From: Persebacter sp051008975
Lineage (GTDB): Bacteria > Pseudomonadota > Gammaproteobacteria > Tethybacterales > Persebacteraceae
Direction: 5' to 3'
Assembly: GCA_051008975.1 (NCBI GenBank)
Contig: JBPCXA010000037.1
Location: 1-22,838 of the forward strand
DNA length: 22,838 bases
Below are positions 22,158 through 22,838 of the stretch, one piece after another. The number at the start of each line of letters is the position of its first letter. The stretch's first letter is position 1. Both the position numbers and the translations under genes were made by a program. The notes under the pieces are model-generated. The model was not told where the DNA came from and searched no databases. It saw only the letters and a list, made by a program, of their open reading frames with translations.

Positions 22158-22838
22158 CCTTGCGGAGTATCGCTTTGTTCGCGCGACATTCTCGGCGTTT
22201 CCGCCGCCTTTTTTCCGGAGGTCTTCCCCCTTTGTTCTATGGATGTTTGACGTTTCACAGACCGACTTGAATCCACGGAAGATAAACCCCCGCTTCCTCC
22301 GCCGCCATCTCCACGCCCAAACGCCGTTTCACCGTCGGCATCAAAATTTTTCAATCCCTTGTGCAGGATATTAATCGCCGCGTTAACATCGGCGTTCGCC
22401 GAATGCCCGCAGTTTACGCATTTGAACGCCGCCTGCGTCCGGCGATTTTCTTTGGCGGTATGCCCGCACCCGGCGCATCGGCGGCTGGTATTTTGCGCGG
22501 CGACCGTCTCCATACGCCCGCCCGCCCATTCCGATTTATACGCCAGCATTCCGCGCGCGATGCCCCAGCCTTGCTTTAAGATGGCGCGGTTCATCCCGCG
22601 CTTTTGCGCGACATTTTTGCCCGGCGCTTTCGCCGTCCCCTTCGCGCTCGCGGTCATATTTTTGATCTGCAAATTCTCGACAAAAATCATCCCGTGCTTG
22701 CGGACGATTTCCGAAGTCATCTGATGCAGCCAGTTCTGGCGGACATTTTTCAATCCGCGCGACGCCTTCGCCGCCCGCCGTTTCGCCACTTCGTAGCGAC
22801 CACTATACTTCGGCGGCATTTTTGTTTCGCCGTTCGCC
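22130..22838 (-). CDS. TnpB/Cas12-like RuvC nuclease, 5' end outside the window
   Basis: The visible 235 residues are the C-terminal half of an RNA-guided nuclease of the TnpB/Cas12 family. The frame is open to the window edge, so RuvC-I lies outside. Numbering from the ATG at 22819, the bridge-like helix KRRAAKASRGLKNVRQNWLH (about 13-32) is followed by RuvC-II Glu49 in MIFVENLQIKNM. Then come NVAQKRGMNRAIL, a zinc ribbon with Cys115, Cys118, Cys134 and Cys137 (CAGC...CVNC), and RuvC-III Asp144 in NADVNAAINIL. The core looks intact. The tail of about 78 residues after INIL is unlike a domain (Gly/Ser-rich) and overlaps the anti-repeat and the first CRISPR repeat, in which the TAG stop (22130-22132) lies. 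It could be an IS605 TnpB, but the adjoining array favours a type V effector. No TnpA or Cas1/Cas2 is visible. Confidence 0.85.
   Translation of the reverse strand, partial: ANGETKMPPKYSGRYEVAKRRAAKASRGLKNVRQNWLHQMTSEIVRKHGMIFVENLQIKNMTASAKGTAKAPGKNVAQKRGMNRAILKQGWGIARGMLAYKSEWAGGRMETVAAQNTSRRCAGCGHTAKENRRTQAAFKCVNCGHSANADVNAAINILHKGLKNFDADGETAFGRGDGGGGSGGLSSVDSSRSVKRQTSIEQRGKTSGKKAAETPRMSREQSDTPQGANLLLFCG
22225..22244 (-). ncRNA. Anti-repeat of a putative tracrRNA / omega-RNA-like scaffold
   Basis: On the minus strand these 20 bases (ATCCATAGAAC then AAAGGGGGA) can pair without a gap with positions 7-26 of the minus-strand CRISPR repeat: 16 Watson-Crick and 4 G-U pairs. The element lies 67 bases upstream of the leader-side repeat, within the 3' end of the nuclease gene. 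Next to it are small hairpins (GGCG...CGCC at the GGCGGCGGAAACGCC stretch, and GGAAG...CTTCC upstream). The RNA ends cannot be defined from sequence, so only the anti-repeat is marked. Confidence 0.7.

Noticed and set aside
21682..22250. Small frames within the CRISPR array with repeated peptides (such as NTTHRTKGDSP)
   Set aside because: The 66-bp period is a multiple of three, so repeats give repeating peptides in every frame. Spacers differ completely and no start site is supported.
22359..22724. Plus-strand frames of 121 and 72 codons opposite the nuclease gene
   Set aside because: They are antisense to the conserved RuvC and zinc-ribbon coding region and have no features of their own.
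22130..22838. Ordinary IS200/IS605 insertion as the full explanation of the nuclease gene
   Set aside because: No TnpA gene or characteristic transposon end was seen on the array side, and the 3' end merges into a CRISPR array with an anti-repeat. It cannot be excluded, because the other end lies outside the window.

Overview
The window is a GC-rich, gene-dense bacterial segment. Several features point to a Gram-negative proteobacterium, probably of the beta or gamma class: the two-subunit glycyl-tRNA synthetase (GlyQ/GlyS), the MEP-pathway enzyme Dxs, an ErpA-type iron-sulfur carrier, exported proteins with Sec and Tat signals, and dispersed short palindromes of the ATTCCNGC...GCNGGAAT type, which resemble Neisseria dRS3 elements. 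The genus cannot be fixed from the sequence alone. No rRNA or tRNA gene was seen.

Left part (1-8366, minus strand). A palindrome-rich, gene-free stretch (1-352) is followed by one long, tightly packed minus-strand series. In transcription order it is glyQ, pyrE, an adenine-type DNA methyltransferase, a PD-(D/E)xK endonuclease, glyS, an alpha/beta hydrolase and dxs. Most junctions overlap by 4 to 11 bases, so a complete type II-like restriction-modification pair sits inside a housekeeping operon, between pyrE and glyS.

Middle (8361-12412). A palindromic -10 element lies between glyQ and a divergent cysteine desulfurase. Next come a 21-bp tandem repeat (9629-9790), a strong hairpin terminator, a candidate 32-residue small gene, a small exported protein and more palindromes. 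A near-consensus promoter then drives erpA, which has a long Pro/Ala-rich N-terminal extension, and potD, which ends in a strong terminator.

Right-middle (12439-17993). A GmrSD/SspE-like DUF262-DUF1524 defence protein and a LysE-family exporter separate potD from potB-potC-potA. The polyamine transporter genes contain five G/C homopolymers of 8 to 10 bases. One is a G10 tract at the potC-potA junction, where one extra G would fuse the two proteins in frame.

Right end (18010-22838). A McrBC-type restriction pair on the plus strand converges on a CRISPR array: seven repeats of 36 bp at an exact 66-bp period, hence six 30-bp spacers. On the minus strand the array directly follows, and overlaps, the 3' end of a TnpB/Cas12-like RuvC nuclease gene that runs off the window edge. 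Inside the 3' end of that nuclease gene lies a 20-nt anti-repeat able to pair without a gap with the CRISPR repeat on the minus strand. All four of its departures from perfect complementarity are G-U compatible. This is the most interesting locus: a candidate minimal type V system in which effector gene, tracr-like RNA and CRISPR array overlap, resembling an intermediate between a TnpB/omega-RNA unit and a Cas12 system. In all, the window holds four separate defence loci among core metabolic and transport genes.
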